Shown here piece after piece: positions 62,912 through 64,000 of a stretch of 64,000 nucleotides of DNA. Numbering within the stretch: position 1 is the stretch's first letter; each line of letters begins with the position of its first letter. The stretch is from the NCBI GenBank assembly GCA_001899205.1, contig MKVL01000010.1:453914-517913 (forward strand). Direction: 5' to 3'. The stretch comes from Mesorhizobium sp. 65-26 (GTDB lineage Bacteria; Pseudomonadota; Alphaproteobacteria; Rhizobiales; Rhizobiaceae). A program made the position numbers and the translations under genes. The notes under the pieces were generated by a model. The model did no database searches and was not told where the DNA came from. It saw only the letters and a program-made list of their open reading frames with translations.

Positions 62912-63898
62912 ATGAACGCGATCGGTTGGCCGAATTTCAAGAGCCTTAACCAGGAAGGCATTGTCTTTGCCATAGCGGTGGTGCTGTTCGCCGCCGCCTC
63001 CGTCGGCCTGCCGGGTTTCTTCACCGCGGACAACCTCGTCGCCATCGTACGCTCGGTTTCCGTTCTGGGCATTCTGGCACTCGGCATGGCGGTGGTGATC
63101 ATCGGTCGCGGCATCGACCTGTCGGCTGTGGCGATCATGGCGATGTCGGTCGCCTGGTACCTGCAGCTCCTCAACATCGGCACGCCCGACGGACTGGCCT
63201 TCCTCTACGTACTGGCGGGCGTGCTGGCCATCGGCCTGCTCAACGGTTTCCTCGTCGCCTATGCCGACGTGCCGGCGATCTTCGTGACGCTCGCGACCGG
63301 GTCCTTCGTGTTCGGCTATGTGCGTTCCCAGCTCATCACGCAGGATGCCGTGCCGGTGCCGCAGGACCATTGGGTCGAGCGCCTCGGCGGTCTGCGCTTC
63401 CTCGATATTCCGATCGAGGTGTTCGTCTTCGCGGCGCTCGCTTTCCTGGTGTTCCTGTTCCTGCGCTACACCAAATGGGGCCGCTACATCTATTTCGCCG
63501 GCGACAATCCGGTGGCCGCGCGCAACATCGGCATTCCCGTGCGGCCGATGCTGGTGCTGCGCTATGTGCTGTCGGCGGTCGTGGCGTTCGCCGCCGGCCT
63601 GCTGACGGCCGCGAGCCTGCATTCGATCAACACCCGCGTGGTCAACTCGACGCTGCTCTACGACATCGTGCTGGTGGCTGTGATCGGCGGCATTGGCCTG
63701 TCGGGCGGCCGGGGCGGGGTGCGCAACGTGCTGGTCGGCGCCGCGCTGATCGGAATCCTGCTCAACGCCATGACCATTATCGACATTCCCTTGCTCTACC
63801 AGAACCTGATCAAGGCGGCGATCCTGCTCGGCGCCATCATCGTCGACGGCATCATCAATCCGCGCGACGAACAGACTGCACAGCAGGGCGACATTTAG
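62912..63898 (+). CDS. sugar-type ABC transporter permease (RbsC-like)
   Basis: A 328-residue inner-membrane permease with eight to ten hydrophobic segments. ILALGMAVVIIGRGIDLSAVAIMAMS is the conserved RbsC-type helix-loop, and the cytoplasmic loop YIYFAGDNPVAARNIGIPV with the EAA-like contact region is typical of BPD_transp_2 (carbohydrate uptake 2) permeases. It imports a monosaccharide or related compound. A partial gene starting at 63984 on the same strand is the likely binding protein. ATPase not in the window. Confidence 0.87.
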   Translation: MNAIGWPNFKSLNQEGIVFAIAVVLFAAASVGLPGFFTADNLVAIVRSVSVLGILALGMAVVIIGRGIDLSAVAIMAMSVAWYLQLLNIGTPDGLAFLYVLAGVLAIGLLNGFLVAYADVPAIFVTLATGSFVFGYVRSQLITQDAVPVPQDHWVERLGGLRFLDIPIEVFVFAALAFLVFLFLRYTKWGRYIYFAGDNPVAARNIGIPVRPMLVLRYVLSAVVAFAAGLLTAASLHSINTRVVNSTLLYDIVLVAVIGGIGLSGGRGGVRNVLVGAALIGILLNAMTIIDIPLLYQNLIKAAILLGAIIVDGIINPRDEQTAQQGDI

Positions 63899-63983
63899 AG
63901 CGGCTGGGCTAGCCCAGCTGCTCGGGGGTACCCGGCGCGGTCCATCCTGGCCGGCCGGCAATGATTGAAACCAGAGGACGTGA

Positions 63984-64000
63984 CATGAGACTGATCAGAA
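63984..64000 (+). CDS. start of next gene (cut by window end)
   Basis: ATG at 63984 follows AGAGGACGTGAC, a good ribosome site, and opens MRLIR before the window ends. By position after an RbsC-like permease it is probably the periplasmic sugar-binding protein, but too little is visible to say. Confidence 0.5.

Overview
The window is high-GC DNA from an alphaproteobacterium, most likely a Rhizobiales member close to Mesorhizobium. The signs are a RirA-type iron box (TGA-N9-TCA), a TPP riboswitch driving a ykoF/thiXZY operon, DUF2127/DUF4337/DUF3309 genes, and palindromic intergenic repeats of the rhizobial type. I see no rRNA, no intact tRNA and no CRISPR array.

Layout. 1-2300: small chromosomal genes and the fluoride channel crcB. 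2548-35070: a podovirus-like (T7-type virion) prophage block with the main genes on the plus strand. In order it has a small accessory gene, small and large terminase, a first ejection-protein-like gene coupled to a phospholipase A2-like ORF, a gp13-like protein, portal, a Bbp19-like protein, a second ejection protein ending in a SleB-like hydrolase, a structural protein, scaffold, major capsid, tail tubular A and B, a gp14-like protein, a third ejection protein, a tail spike with an SGNH esterase domain, and a lysis cassette (GH19-like endolysin, small membrane proteins, embedded spanin pair). Minus-strand cargo genes lie between these modules. They are small lipoproteins and secreted proteins, a hexapeptide acetyltransferase, and six copies of a small unknown protein family. 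No integrase, repressor, polymerase or replication gene is visible. The large terminase is split by about 1 kb of cargo, and two structural genes carry homopolymer frameshifts. The block is therefore either a decaying prophage or a domesticated, virion-only element.

35400-64000: host genes. These are a methyltransferase, a CaCA-type antiporter, several membrane proteins, a GT39-type glycosyltransferase, the TPP-riboswitch operon ykoF-thiX-thiZ-thiY for thiamine-precursor uptake, and a 1127-residue TPR protein with a downstream partner. Next come an isoprenylcysteine-methyltransferase-like protein, a two-subunit aconitase X (hydroxyproline-type dehydratase), and a heme/iron locus (receptor plus siderophore-interacting protein, divergent from hmuT, with an iron box between). 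The window ends with an ornithine-cyclodeaminase/HAL-like pair divergent from an MFS exporter, then a sugar-type ABC permease and the first codons of the next gene.

The best candidates for something undescribed are: (1) the six-member small-protein family at 25826-32748; (2) the three ejection-protein paralogues sharing an N-terminal region but ending in different C-termini, one leading into a PLA2-like ORF followed by a two-helix membrane protein and a duplicated fragment, an arrangement like polymorphic toxin loci; (3) a HAL-family lyase lacking the serine of the Ala-Ser-Gly cofactor triad. No database search was possible. Family names rest on motifs and gene order read from the sequence.
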